Shown here one piece after another: positions 15,145-24,092 of a stretch of 64,000 nucleotides of DNA; position 1 is the stretch's first letter, and each line of letters starts with the position of its first letter. The notes under the pieces are model-generated. The model searched no databases. It had not been told where the DNA came from and saw only the letters and a program-made list of their open reading frames with translations. The stretch comes from Sediminibacterium soli (GTDB taxonomy: Bacteria; Bacteroidota; Bacteroidia; Chitinophagales; Chitinophagaceae): NCBI RefSeq assembly GCF_009939225.1, contig NZ_JAACJR010000005.1, forward strand, positions 2,387 through 66,386. The letters run 5' to 3'. The position numbers were made by a program, and so were the translations under genes.

Positions 15145-15642
15145 TCAAACCCATCCTCGTTTCTTATACGCATCATACCCCAGCTTCAGCGATTCTTTGA
15201 TCTGCTGGTAGATAAGCGGATCGTCTTTTTTGATATGGAAGCAGGCTTTGCCTTTGAGGCATTTCAATAACTCCGGTTTGAACATGGCCTTTAGCTCTGT
15301 GTTGGAATACACCGGCATAAAATAAAATCCTACATATCCTTTTTGTATGAGTATGGATGCAAACCACAGCTCATCGCGTTTCCTTCCGTCGAACACAAAG
15401 GGTTTGTGGTTAATGAGTGTGAATTGTCCGGGTTTATCACCAAGGGAACGCATCACTCCTTTTTCATACGGCAGCATCAACGCTTTGATCTTGTTCCAGA
15501 TCGTTACCAGTTCCGGTGATTGTCCTTTGGATTTGTCCTCGTATTTTATAGAGAGCGCTTTCTTCTTCGCGGTCTTTTCCGGCACCGCTTTTTTTGCAGC
15601 GGCTTTCTTGACAGCCGTTTTCTTTGCAGCAGCTTTAGCCAT
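15145..15642 (-). CDS. DUF1801/YdhG-like protein with Lys/Ala-rich N-terminal tail
   Basis: The 165-residue protein starts with about 30 residues of Lys/Ala-rich tail resembling a histone H1 C-terminus. It continues into a small alpha/beta domain with IKALMLPYEKGVMRSLGD, KPFVFDGRKRDELWFA and GYVGFYFMPVY segments, which fits DUF1801/YdhG-type proteins. Function is unknown; the tail suggests nucleic-acid or acidic-polymer binding. The gene stands alone, on the opposite strand to the cco cluster. Confidence 0.7.
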   Translation of the reverse strand: MAKAAAKKTAVKKAAAKKAVPEKTAKKKALSIKYEDKSKGQSPELVTIWNKIKALMLPYEKGVMRSLGDKPGQFTLINHKPFVFDGRKRDELWFASILIQKGYVGFYFMPVYSNTELKAMFKPELLKCLKGKACFHIKKDDPLIYQQIKESLKLGYDAYKKRGWV

Positions 15643-15712
15643 AAGCAGGGTTTACGACTCCCAATTTACCAAACGATCCCAACACCCCCAATATCCCCAA
15701 CGCCCTCCCCAC

Positions 15713-15757
15713 AAAAAAAAAGAGGAACACCGAACCAAATTCGGCACCCCTCTTTCT
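15713..15757 (-). terminator. Terminator downstream of citrate synthase
   Basis: On the minus strand a GC-rich hairpin (AAGAGG...TGCCGAA paired with TTCGGTGTTCCTCTT, one or two mismatches) is followed by nine T residues (plus-strand A-run 15713-15721). It lies just past the citrate synthase gene. Confidence 0.8.
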
Positions 15758-15780
15758 CTTATTCAACCATTTAAGACCTT

Positions 15781-15850
15781 CTCCCCCTCTTACTCCCTCT
15801 ATTGTTCTATTGTTCCCTGTTCAATTGTTCCTCTGTTCCTTGTTCCCTCT
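15781..15850. repeat. Low-complexity TTGTTC/CCCTC word repeat
   Basis: Repeated words of the type TATTGTTC, CTGTTC, TTGTTCCTC occur in a pyrimidine-rich tract just beyond the citrate synthase stop. The reverse complement resembles the GAACAAGG words at 60457-60515 and 61191-61305. Confidence 0.5.
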
Positions 15851-15851
15851 T

Positions 15852-17174
15852 CTACTCCCATATCTCTCCCTTCCCTTCCAGCCAGAGCTTTACAGAATCG
15901 GTGGTAACGGATTTAGGACGTTCGATGGGGAATCCGAGCGCGCGGTCCCAGCAAAGACTGGCCAGTACGCCCAGTGCACGGCTTACCGCGAAGAGAACGG
16001 TGTAGAATTCGTATTCAATCAACCCGTAATGTACCAACAGGGCACCGCTGTGCGCGTCTACATTCGGCCAGGGGTTTTTTACTTTTCCGAGCGACTGGAG
16101 AATGGGCGGTACGGTTTCATAGATTTTCCATACGGTATTCACCAGTTTGTCATCGGGCATGTGTTTTTTGCCAAACTCCATCTGGGCTGTGAAACGGGGA
16201 TCTGTTTTACGCAACACCGCGTGACCGTAACCCGGAACCACTTTGCCCGATGCCAGTGTTTTCTGAACATAATCGGCGATCTGCGTTTTGTCGGGATCAT
16301 CGGTACCCAGTTGCTCCTGCATTTCGAAGATCCATTTCACCACTTCCTGGTTGGCCAGACCATGCAAGGGACCTGCAAGTCCGTTCATACCCGCGGCATA
16401 GCTCAGGTAGGGATCGCTCAGTGCGGAGCCCACCAGGTGCGTGGTATGTGCAGATACATTACCGCCTTCGTGGTCGGCATGTATGGTCATGTATAAACGC
16501 ATCAGTTCTTTAAAGCTCTCGTCCTGGAAGCCCATCATATGCGCCAGGTTACCGGCCCAGTCAAGCAGGCCGTCGGGCTGGATATGTTCGTTGTTCCGGT
16601 ATTTACGGCGGTAGATATAGGCGGCAATACGCGGCAGGCGGCCGATCAGGTCCATCGTATCGTCGAAGATCGGATCCCAGTAATCTTTTTTATTGATGCC
16701 TGCCGAATAGGCTTTGGCAAAATTGCTCTCGGTCTGCAATGCCATTACGCCGGTCACAAACATCGTCATGGGATGCGCGCTGATGGGCAGTGCATCGATG
16801 GTAGCGAACACATGGTTGGGCACATGACTGCGGCGCTGCCATATGCTGGTGATGGAATTTACATCTTCATCGGCCGGCAGTTCGTTAAGCAGCATCAGGA
16901 AGAAAAGACCTTCGGGCAAGGGTTCGCCACCGCCGGGCGCCTTGGGCAGTTTTTCCTGCAGTTCGGGAATGGAATAGCCGCGAAAGCGGATACCTTCCTG
17001 CGCATCGAGCAGACTTGTTTCGGTAACCAGGCCGGTAATGCCCCGCATGCCCTGGTAGGCCTGTGACAGTGTTACTTCGCCGATTTTTTTGGAGCCATGT
17101 TCTTTCAGCAGATTCCTGATCTCAACACCTGCTGCTTCCGCCTTTGATGTAAACCTTTCCTTGAGAGAGCCCAT
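15852..17174 (-). CDS. gltA: Citrate synthase, mitochondrial-like type
   Basis: The 440-residue enzyme condenses acetyl-CoA and oxaloacetate at the entry to the TCA cycle. It matches animal mitochondrial citrate synthase much more closely than the common bacterial type II enzyme, for example in EGIRFRGYSIPE, PLPEGLFFL, DHEGGNVSAHT and SRALGVLA. Catalytic residues are visible in GPLHGLANQEV (His), PGYGHAVLRKTDPR (His) and NPWPNVDAHSG (Asp). ATG 17174 (MGSLKERF) is preferred over a TTG 13 codons upstream. A terminator follows at 15713-15757. Gene symbol follows function, not close relation to E. coli GltA. Confidence 0.95.
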   Translation of the reverse strand: MGSLKERFTSKAEAAGVEIRNLLKEHGSKKIGEVTLSQAYQGMRGITGLVTETSLLDAQEGIRFRGYSIPELQEKLPKAPGGGEPLPEGLFFLMLLNELPADEDVNSITSIWQRRSHVPNHVFATIDALPISAHPMTMFVTGVMALQTESNFAKAYSAGINKKDYWDPIFDDTMDLIGRLPRIAAYIYRRKYRNNEHIQPDGLLDWAGNLAHMMGFQDESFKELMRLYMTIHADHEGGNVSAHTTHLVGSALSDPYLSYAAGMNGLAGPLHGLANQEVVKWIFEMQEQLGTDDPDKTQIADYVQKTLASGKVVPGYGHAVLRKTDPRFTAQMEFGKKHMPDDKLVNTVWKIYETVPPILQSLGKVKNPWPNVDAHSGALLVHYGLIEYEFYTVLFAVSRALGVLASLCWDRALGFPIERPKSVTTDSVKLWLEGKGEIWE

Positions 17175-17305
17175 GTCTGTTCTTTTTATGATATTCCCCT
17201 CCGTAGTAAACAAGCGCCAGGGGTATTTTTAAGAGGGCTAAAGGTAACGGAAGTTGCCTTGTGGAGCAAAACAATTAGGGTATAACCATCGAAATAACGG
17301 ATAAA

Positions 17306-18397
17306 TCATTTGGGCGCCTTGCGATAGAGGTACCAAAACACGAAAACAAAGATCAGGTTGGGTATCCAGGCGGCAATAACAGGCGGCAGATCGCCTTTTG
17401 TGGAGAATATGGTTGAGAACCTGTCGGCGATGATAAACAGGGCGGCCGTTACAAAACCAAGCGCCAGATGCACTCCGCTTCCGCCCCTTACTTTCCGTCC
17501 TGCCACCACCGCACCGATCACGGTAAGCAGCAACACTGTTACGCAAACCGCCTGTCTTCGGTACATTTCCACTTTCAGGTCGTTCAGCCCCTCCGATCCG
17601 CGCAGTTCTTCCAGGCTGATAAAACGCGCCAGTTCGGGACTGGTCAGTTTGTCCTTGGTGTATTTATCGCGACTGAGATCATAGGGTGTAAAATTAAAGT
17701 TCATTACCCTGGTGGGTTCCGACACCACGGTTTCGCCGAGGGGCGCGGTTACCCTGCTGATCACGGATTCGAATTTCCATTTTTTGATGGCGGTATCGTA
17801 GAGGATCACGGCCGCCCTGGTATTTTCCACCAGTTTTTCGCCGTTCACCCGATACAGGAATACCGGCCCGCCGCGTTTGGTCAGGGTATCGTACGAGTAA
17901 ATGCCGGCATAGGTAAAAGAGTCGATGCGCAGGTAGATATTACTGCTGGTGCTGAGCAGTCTTGTATACGATGAGTTGGCATCGATATACCGGGCTTCAA
18001 AATTACCCCGCACGTTATTGGCTTTCGGAACCACGTACATATTGGCCACGAACAGTATCGAAGCAAGTATCACCCCGCCTATCCAGTAAGGCCTTAACCA
18101 GCGCTGGTAAGAAACCCCGCTGGCCAGTATGGCTATGATCTCGCTGCGGCCCGCCATTTTGGAAGTAAAAAAGATCACCGATATAAACACGAACAACGGC
18201 AGCAGCAGCGCAATGATATGGGGAATGAACCCGAAATAATAATCGGTGATGATCTTTCTTACGCCCAGTCCGCTGCGCACAAAATCGTCTGTTTTCTCGC
18301 TTATATCCACCACAATCGCGATCACCGCAAACAGGAAGATCGAAAAGAAAAAAGTGGTCAGGAATTTCCTGAGTATGTACCAGTCGAGTTTTTTCAT
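17306..18397 (-). CDS. LptF/LptG-family lipopolysaccharide export permease
   Basis: The 363-residue inner-membrane protein of the YjgP/YjgQ family has three N-terminal helices (about 12-32, 55-80, 98-118), a long periplasmic beta-jellyroll (about 125-270), and three C-terminal helices. SEIIAILASGVSYQRWLRP near residues 85-103 is the typical cytoplasmic coupling segment. It should work with LptBC in LPS transport. Whether it is LptF or LptG cannot be settled. It is downstream of tgt on the same strand, a common pairing in Bacteroidota. Confidence 0.9.
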   Translation of the reverse strand: MKKLDWYILRKFLTTFFFSIFLFAVIAIVVDISEKTDDFVRSGLGVRKIITDYYFGFIPHIIALLLPLFVFISVIFFTSKMAGRSEIIAILASGVSYQRWLRPYWIGGVILASILFVANMYVVPKANNVRGNFEARYIDANSSYTRLLSTSSNIYLRIDSFTYAGIYSYDTLTKRGGPVFLYRVNGEKLVENTRAAVILYDTAIKKWKFESVISRVTAPLGETVVSEPTRVMNFNFTPYDLSRDKYTKDKLTSPELARFISLEELRGSEGLNDLKVEMYRRQAVCVTVLLLTVIGAVVAGRKVRGGSGVHLALGFVTAALFIIADRFSTIFSTKGDLPPVIAAWIPNLIFVFVFWYLYRKAPK

Positions 18398-18438
18398 ACC
18401 GCATGGTAAAGATACGGGAAGGGGAACTGGATTGTGTT

Positions 18439-18467
18439 ATTGTCAATTGCCGATTGCCGATTGTGCC
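18439..18467. repeat. Short ATTGCCG word repeat
   Basis: Tandem words ATTGTC-AATTGCCG-ATTGCCG-ATTGTGCC lie between tgt and the LptF/G gene. It belongs to the general pattern of word-repeat DNA at gene ends in this window. Confidence 0.45.
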
Positions 18468-18497
18468 ACCAACCCCTCTCCATCTGATTTTGTCGTT

Positions 18498-19637
18498 TTA
18501 CAGCCTGCGCTTTACCTGCAGGATCATTTCCCTGCTCCAGGAAGCATAGTCCCCTTCAAGGATATGCCTGCGTGCTTCTTTGACCAGCCAGAGATAAAAG
18601 CTGAGGTTCTGGATGCTCGCCAGCTGCAGGGCCAGTAGCTCGTCGGCAACGAAGAGGTGACGCAGGTAGGCTTTGGAATAGTACCGGCTCATTTCATTGG
18701 GCAGACCGGGATCTATCGGGGAGAAATCGCTTGCCCATTTTTTGTTGCGGATATTAACCACGCCTTCGGTGGTAAACAGCATACCGTTACGGCCGTTACG
18801 CGTGGGCATTACGCAGTCAAACATATCCACGCCAAGATGGATGCACTCCAGCAGGTTCCAGGGTGTGCCCACGCCCATCAGGTACCGCGGTTTATCTGCC
18901 GGCAGTATATCGCAGCAGCTTTCCGTAAAGGCATACATCATGTCTTCGGGCTCGCCCACGCTCAGTCCGCCGATGGCATTACCGGTGGCATTAGCGGATG
19001 CAATGTATTCACACGAGGCCTTGCGCAGGTCGGCATAGGTGCTTCCCTGTACAATGGGAAACAGGTTCTGCGTATATCCGTATCTGTCGGGTGTTTCACT
19101 GAGTCTTTTGAAACAGCGGTCCAGCCAGCGGTGCGTAAGCTCCATACTGGTTTTGGCATATGTGTAATCGCTCGGGTAAGGCGGGCATTCATCGAAAGCC
19201 ATGATGATATCGGCGCCGATGCTTCTTTGGATATCCATAACCGATTCGGGGGTGAAGAGGTGGCGGCTTCCGTCTATATGCGACTGGAACATCACGCCTT
19301 CTTCCTTTATCTTTCTGTTGGCGGCAAGCGAAAATACCTGGTATCCCCCGCTGTCTGTCAGGATGGGCCTGTCCCAGCCATTGAATGCATGCAGACCGCC
19401 CGCCGCCTCCAGCACTTCGGTTCCCGGGCGAAGGTACAGGTGGTAGGTATTGCCCAAAATGACCTGCGCCTGTACATCCTGTTTCAGCTGCTGCTGCGTA
19501 ACCGCTTTTACGCTGCCCACGGTACCCACGGGCATAAAAATAGGTGTCTGTATCTCCCCATGGTCGGTGCCTATCGTGCCCGCCCTTGCCTTGGAGCCTG
19601 TTGCGTTCGCTTCTAACCGGAATGTCAATGCAGCCAT
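18498..19637 (-). CDS. tgt: tRNA-guanine transglycosylase lacking zinc-site cysteines
   Basis: The 379-residue enzyme exchanges guanine 34 for a queuine precursor in GUN-anticodon tRNAs. Motifs: DSGGYQVFSL (D95, general acid/base), MAFDECPPYP, GGLSVGEP, RYLMGVGTP and the nucleophile D274 in MFDCVMPTRNG. The region that normally holds C-x-C-x2-C before the SRAY segment reads DPGLPNEMSRYYSKAY (310-324), so all three Cys are replaced; the following His (H327) remains. I recall similar zinc-less forms in other Bacteroidota. ATG 19637 is 5 nt after a minus-strand TACTTTTG box, so the transcript may be leaderless. Confidence 0.93.
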   Translation of the reverse strand: MAALTFRLEANATGSKARAGTIGTDHGEIQTPIFMPVGTVGSVKAVTQQQLKQDVQAQVILGNTYHLYLRPGTEVLEAAGGLHAFNGWDRPILTDSGGYQVFSLAANRKIKEEGVMFQSHIDGSRHLFTPESVMDIQRSIGADIIMAFDECPPYPSDYTYAKTSMELTHRWLDRCFKRLSETPDRYGYTQNLFPIVQGSTYADLRKASCEYIASANATGNAIGGLSVGEPEDMMYAFTESCCDILPADKPRYLMGVGTPWNLLECIHLGVDMFDCVMPTRNGRNGMLFTTEGVVNIRNKKWASDFSPIDPGLPNEMSRYYSKAYLRHLFVADELLALQLASIQNLSFYLWLVKEARRHILEGDYASWSREMILQVKRRL

Positions 19638-19641
19638 CCGG

Positions 19642-19649
19642 CAAAAGTA
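19642..19649 (-). promoter_or_regulatory. -7 box of tgt, leaderless spacing
   Basis: Minus-strand TACTTTTG (TAnnTTTG) ends 5 nt before the tgt ATG, the same spacing as three other genes here. It is back to back with the promoter of the divergent gene at 19671. Confidence 0.6.
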
Positions 19650-19658
19650 GGGAATCAT

Positions 19659-19666
19659 TATTTTTG
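19659..19666 (+). promoter_or_regulatory. -7 box of glycosyltransferase gene, leaderless spacing
   Basis: TATTTTTG matches TAnnTTTG and its G is 5 nt before the ATG at 19671. It predicts transcription starting at or within a base of the start codon. Confidence 0.6.
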
Positions 19667-19670
19667 CCGC

Positions 19671-20795
19671 ATGACCATACCACCCATCGTACCGCTTACC
19701 GTTTTCTATTCGTTCTGCGCCATCATTCTCATACAGCTTTTTTATTACCTCTATTTTTTCTGCAGACTGGCTTTTTATACGGAAAAAGAGCGCGTTTTAC
19801 AAAACGAACACCCTGTTTCCGTGGTGATCTGCGCCAGGGACGAGGCCGAAAACCTCAGCCGTAACCTGCCCGGCGTGCTGGTACAGGATTACAAAACCAC
19901 GCACGAGATCGTACTGGTGAACGATAACTCCACCGATGAAGGCAAATACGTGATCGAGGAATTCCAGAAATCCTTCAAGAACATCAACCATATACAGCTT
20001 ACCCAGGAGGCCAAGATGATCAGCGGTAAGAAATTCCCCCTGTCCATGGGTATCCGGAGCGCCAAATACGAGATCGTATTGCTGACGGATGCAGACTGCG
20101 TGCCTGCCTCGGAATTCTGGATGCAGAAGATGCAGAACGCCTACGACGAACATACCGAAATCGTATTGGGATATGGCGCCTACCATAAAAAACGCGGGTT
20201 ACTGAATAAACTGATACGCTTCGAAACCTTTCATACGGCGCTGCAGTATCTTTCGTATGCGCTGGCCGGTATACCATATATGGGCGTGGGGAGAAACCTG
20301 AGCTACAAGAAAGATGTTTTTATCCGCAACAAAGGATTTTCATCCATCAACCATATCCCCAGCGGCGACGATGACCTGTTTATTAACCAGGTGGCCACCC
20401 AACACAATACGGCGGTGGTCATAGACCCCGATACCCATACGCTGAGCGATCCAAAGAAAAGATGGAGCGACTGGATGCGGCAGAAATACCGGCACTATAC
20501 CACCAGCAAATACTATAAACCGCTGCACAAATTCCTGCTGGGACTGTACTCGCTTTCTTTGTTCCTGGTATACCCGCTGCTGGCGGCATCGATCGTGCTC
20601 TTTAACTGGTGGCTGCCGCTGGCGGTATTTGGCCTGCGGATGGTATTGCAGGGGGTTGTATTTTACCGCAGCATGCGCAAACTGAACGAAGCCGATCTGT
20701 GGCCCTGGTTCTGGCTACTGGATATCTGGACATTTTTTTACTATATCGTTACACTACCCGCCATATGGAAAGCACCCCGCAAAAGCTGGAACTGA
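19671..20795 (+). CDS. Membrane glycosyltransferase, family 2
   Basis: The 374-residue protein has an N-terminal membrane helix (about 8-32), a GT-A catalytic domain with VSVVICARDEAENL and VLVNDNSTDEG (nucleotide binding), DADC (D-x-D-like metal site near residue 142), and a GDDDLFIN acceptor-side motif, then two or three C-terminal helices. It should transfer a sugar from a nucleotide donor on the cytoplasmic face; donor and acceptor cannot be told. rsmG starts 31 bp before its stop, so the two genes are coupled. Confidence 0.88.
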   Translation: MTIPPIVPLTVFYSFCAIILIQLFYYLYFFCRLAFYTEKERVLQNEHPVSVVICARDEAENLSRNLPGVLVQDYKTTHEIVLVNDNSTDEGKYVIEEFQKSFKNINHIQLTQEAKMISGKKFPLSMGIRSAKYEIVLLTDADCVPASEFWMQKMQNAYDEHTEIVLGYGAYHKKRGLLNKLIRFETFHTALQYLSYALAGIPYMGVGRNLSYKKDVFIRNKGFSSINHIPSGDDDLFINQVATQHNTAVVIDPDTHTLSDPKKRWSDWMRQKYRHYTTSKYYKPLHKFLLGLYSLSLFLVYPLLAASIVLFNWWLPLAVFGLRMVLQGVVFYRSMRKLNEADLWPWFWLLDIWTFFYYIVTLPAIWKAPRKSWN

Positions 20796-21409
20796 TCCGC
20801 AAATATTTCGATGATTTTACAGACACACAGCTGCAGCAGTTTGCAGCGCTGGAAGAACTGTACACGGAATGGAATACAAAGATCAACGTGATCTCGAGAA
20901 AGGATATTGACAGTATTTACCTGCACCATGTACTCCATTCGCTCAGTATAGCCGCGGTTGCCCGGTTTCAGCCGGGCATGCAGGTGATCGATATCGGCTG
21001 CGGCGGCGGCTTTCCGGGTGTTCCGCTGGCCATTTTTTTTCCCGGTGTACGTTTTCACCTGGCAGACAGCATCGCCAAAAAACTGAAAGTGGTGGATGCT
21101 GTCTGCGAGGGCGCAAATATCAAAAACATCACCACGCAGCATACCCGTGCGGAAGACATCAAAAACAAAAAATTCGACTACGCCATTTCAAGGGCCGTTG
21201 CCCCACTGAAAGAACTGTGGAAATGGGCATCACCGCTGCTGAAAAAAGACCATACGCATACACCGCCCAACGGACTTATCTGCCTGAAAGGCGGCGACCT
21301 GGCCCAGGAAATATTCGAAAGCGGTCTTCGTCCCAAAATGATGCCCGTAGACAAAATATTCGCCGAACCCTATTTTGAAGAAAAATATGTGCTGCATGTA
21401 GCAAAATAG
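20765..21409 (+). CDS. rsmG: 16S rRNA (guanine-527 N7) methyltransferase RsmG
   Basis: The 214-residue enzyme methylates G527 of 16S rRNA with S-adenosylmethionine. It has the N-terminal LEELYTEWNTKINVISR element, the Rossmann motif I VIDIGCGGGFPGVPLAI, and the AISRAVAPLKEL segment typical of the GidB family. The start lies within the glycosyltransferase gene (31-bp overlap). A strong bidirectional terminator follows at 21431. Confidence 0.95.
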   Translation: MESTPQKLELIRKYFDDFTDTQLQQFAALEELYTEWNTKINVISRKDIDSIYLHHVLHSLSIAAVARFQPGMQVIDIGCGGGFPGVPLAIFFPGVRFHLADSIAKKLKVVDAVCEGANIKNITTQHTRAEDIKNKKFDYAISRAVAPLKELWKWASPLLKKDHTHTPPNGLICLKGGDLAQEIFESGLRPKMMPVDKIFAEPYFEEKYVLHVAK

Positions 21410-21430
21410 GTCGAAGCAACCAGTCAAAAA

Positions 21431-21478
21431 AAGCGAATGGCGAATGAAAAACAACTTCCATTCGCCATTCGCTTTTAA
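21431..21478. terminator. Bidirectional terminator between rsmG and M1 peptidase genes
   Basis: A perfect 16-bp stem, AAGCGAATGGCGAATG (21431-21446) with its complement at 21459-21474, has A-residues before and T-residues after. It can end transcription from both sides. Confidence 0.88.
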
Positions 21479-21508
21479 GTCAGTGCCCCGTTTTTGTTTT
21501 ACCTCTTA

Positions 21509-23389
21509 CTAATCCGGGATCACCAGTTTATTGTTTCCCCTGTTCAGATCGGCCAGCCGCTGGCTGGGATCTATTTCGATGGATTTGATATCCTGTATGC
21601 TTTTTGTGATCGGGAAGGAATAGTCGGGATGCGTCCATTTCCATTCGGGATGTACGGTACGCGGTATACGGTCCTCCGCAGGTTTGGCGCCATACATCAG
21701 GTTAAGCGGCAGATAATGCATTTCCTGCGATCCGTCTTTATAGGTTACCAGCACATCAACCGGCATCGGCATTTTACCTATGCGTCTGATGGTGATATTG
21801 GGTTTGCCATCGATGGTATTGATATCTCCCACCGCGTAATCGATCGTTTTGGTGCTGTTGATCCAGTATTCCTTGTACCAGTCGAGCTCCATCCCGCTTT
21901 CTTTTTCGGCCACACGGATAAAATCGTTCGGGTTGGGATGTTTGAAACGCCACTGGTTGTAATAGGAAAGCAGTATCCTGTCGCGGATGCTGTCGCCCAC
22001 GATATAACCCAGTTGCACCATGAACACCGAACCCTTGCTGTAGGCCGCATTGCCATAAGCATAGTTGGTATTGTAGTGATCGGAATGCGTGCTTGCAGGT
22101 TCTTCGAGCCCGCTTTTGGCCAGATTAATATAACCGCGGTAGGACCCGTTGAACCAGAAACCTTTTGTATCACGCAGCGTGGCCATTACACGGGTAGAGC
22201 CATAGTCGGTAAAACCTTCGTCCATCCAGGGATACAGCGATTCATTGCTGCCCATGAGCATCTGGTACCAGGTATGCATCCATTCGTGCAGCGCCGTGCC
22301 AACACTGGCACTTTTGATCAGCGTGCCCATGGGGTATTCCATGCCGCCGTCGCCGCCCTGTATAAAAGAATAGGTTTTATAGGGATATGCGCCGAATGTT
22401 CTGGCGATAACCGGATAGGCAAGTGCGGCGGTATCGGCCACGCTGTTCCAGCGTCTGTCGTTCTCTGCATCGCCCGGCTTGTCTTTATACACAATGCGCA
22501 GCAAGGGACCTCCACCCTGCGGTATGCGTGTCAGCATTTTGTAGTGCGGGTCTGCGGCCCACATAAAATCGTGCACATTGTATGCCTGCCATTTCCAGGT
22601 ACTGGTGGCACCGGTGCTGTTCTTCGGAGCCGAGCCTGCTGCCTGGTATCCCCTGCCGATCTCGTTGGCATTGACCAGGTCGCCGCCGGCCACCACAAAA
22701 TAATTTTTGTCAATGGTAATGTTCACATCATAATCTCCCCATACACCGTAAAATTCACGGGCGATATAGGGATTGGCATTCCATCCCTGGTAATCATACT
22801 CCACCATTTTGGGATACCACTGGCTCATGCTGTAACGCACACCCTCCGCATTATCACGCCCGCTGCGGCGTATCTGCACCGGCACCTGCGCTTCAAAGAC
22901 AACATCCATAGCTACTTTTGATTTTGGCAGGAGGGGTTTGGCCAGTACCACTTCCAGGATGGTTTCGTGTTCTTTCAGTGTTTGCTCCGCACCATTGATA
23001 CGGATGCTTTTTACACGCTGGTAGCCGATCTCATCGGGACTGAGTTTGCTGATGCGGTCTTTTACCCTTGCATCCCAGTCAAGACCATCACTCTGCCCGC
23101 GGGGCTCCGCAATACGTGTCTTGCCCAGTTCGCGGCTGCGTACATCCATGCTGCTGTTGGGCTGAAAGGCGTTCCAGTACAGGTGAAAGAACACCCTGCC
23201 AAGTGTATCGGGTGAGTTATTGGTGTACTCGATTTTTTCGGTGCCGCTGAAACGGTTGGCGGTCACATCCATATTCACATTGATCACATATTTGATCCTT
23301 TGCTGCCAGCGGTCGGGCTGCGCCGAAAGCGCTGTGAAGGAACCCATAGCAAAAGACAGCCATACGAATGGGAGGAAATGTTTTCTCAT
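21509..23389 (-). CDS. M1-family metallopeptidase
   Basis: The 626-residue exported protein has a signal peptide (about 1-23, ending ALSA). An N-terminal saddle domain is followed by a thermolysin-like catalytic domain with the zinc motif H368-E369-W-M-H372 and the third ligand E391, exactly 18 residues on. The substrate-binding GAMEN-like motif is GGMEY. It probably trims peptides in the periplasm or on the cell surface. No sorting domain is seen at the C-terminus. Confidence 0.92.
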   Translation of the reverse strand: MRKHFLPFVWLSFAMGSFTALSAQPDRWQQRIKYVINVNMDVTANRFSGTEKIEYTNNSPDTLGRVFFHLYWNAFQPNSSMDVRSRELGKTRIAEPRGQSDGLDWDARVKDRISKLSPDEIGYQRVKSIRINGAEQTLKEHETILEVVLAKPLLPKSKVAMDVVFEAQVPVQIRRSGRDNAEGVRYSMSQWYPKMVEYDYQGWNANPYIAREFYGVWGDYDVNITIDKNYFVVAGGDLVNANEIGRGYQAAGSAPKNSTGATSTWKWQAYNVHDFMWAADPHYKMLTRIPQGGGPLLRIVYKDKPGDAENDRRWNSVADTAALAYPVIARTFGAYPYKTYSFIQGGDGGMEYPMGTLIKSASVGTALHEWMHTWYQMLMGSNESLYPWMDEGFTDYGSTRVMATLRDTKGFWFNGSYRGYINLAKSGLEEPASTHSDHYNTNYAYGNAAYSKGSVFMVQLGYIVGDSIRDRILLSYYNQWRFKHPNPNDFIRVAEKESGMELDWYKEYWINSTKTIDYAVGDINTIDGKPNITIRRIGKMPMPVDVLVTYKDGSQEMHYLPLNLMYGAKPAEDRIPRTVHPEWKWTHPDYSFPITKSIQDIKSIEIDPSQRLADLNRGNNKLVIPD

Positions 23390-23532
23390 GTATACTTACC
23401 ATTTTTAAGAATGGTAAATGTAACGGGATTTTGGAATCCGGCATTGCGCAATTCGCCGATAAAACCGGGGCGTACTGCCGCTTTTCCGGTTTGGGGACTG
23501 TTTTAACCAACTATTCTGACGGGAGACTGTTG

Positions 23533-23560
23533 CCACAGATTACACAGATTGGCACAGATG
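23533..23560. repeat. CACAGATT triplicate repeat
   Basis: Three copies of CACAGAT, spaced 9-10 bp, occur in the 203-bp gap between two minus-strand genes. No other feature is seen in this gap. Confidence 0.55.
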
Positions 23561-23592
23561 GGGTTTCTGTTTTTCGTTGCATGCCGGTGTTC

Positions 23593-24048
23593 TTAGATCC
23601 CCTTCCCGCGCAGCAATTTACCCTTCGAATCATACAACAGGTATTTCTCCGTCTGGGTTTCTGCATGACGGATCAGGATACGATACCGGGGCTCTTTATC
23701 GGGCAGCAGGATCTCGTTTACCTCAAACGCCTGCCAACTGGCAAACGGCCCCTGGCTGAAGGCATCGCGTACATTGTTCCGCAGATCGCCAAAAGTCATT
23801 TTTCGCACACCGTCGAGCCATCGGCCCCCTGCGCTGTAACGTACGGTACAGGGTTCTCCGCGCTGGTAAAAACGGGCAGCGTAAGAGCCGTCCCCGTCCT
23901 GAAGCCAGCTGACTTTAACTTTATCTATGGTGGGGTATTTCAGGGAGAAGGAACTGGTAACAACCTGGGGAACATGTACCCTGGACTGGCCGGATAGTAT
24001 GGCAAACGGAAATACTAACGCGAACATCCATAAGTAAAACTGTTTCAT
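23593..24048 (-). CDS. Exported PepSY-like (BLIP-fold) protein
   Basis: The 151-residue protein has a signal peptide (about 1-20). Repeated strand-helix units with FSLKYPTIDKVKVSW, GSYAARFYQRG and LRGKGI match the PepSY-like/DUF2874 group (beta-lactamase-inhibitor-like fold) common in Bacteroidota. Function is unknown; members are thought to sit in the periplasm and bind proteins. It appears to stand alone. Confidence 0.75.
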   Translation of the reverse strand: MKQFYLWMFALVFPFAILSGQSRVHVPQVVTSSFSLKYPTIDKVKVSWLQDGDGSYAARFYQRGEPCTVRYSAGGRWLDGVRKMTFGDLRNNVRDAFSQGPFASWQAFEVNEILLPDKEPRYRILIRHAETQTEKYLLYDSKGKLLRGKGI

Positions 24049-24092
24049 ACCGCACCGGTTTACCCTATTGGTAAATCAAGTGCTATGCCAGT

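Noticed and set aside
21494-22921. 475-codon plus-strand frame opposite the M1 peptidase
   Set aside because: It is the antisense shadow of a well-supported metallopeptidase gene and shows no recognisable domain.
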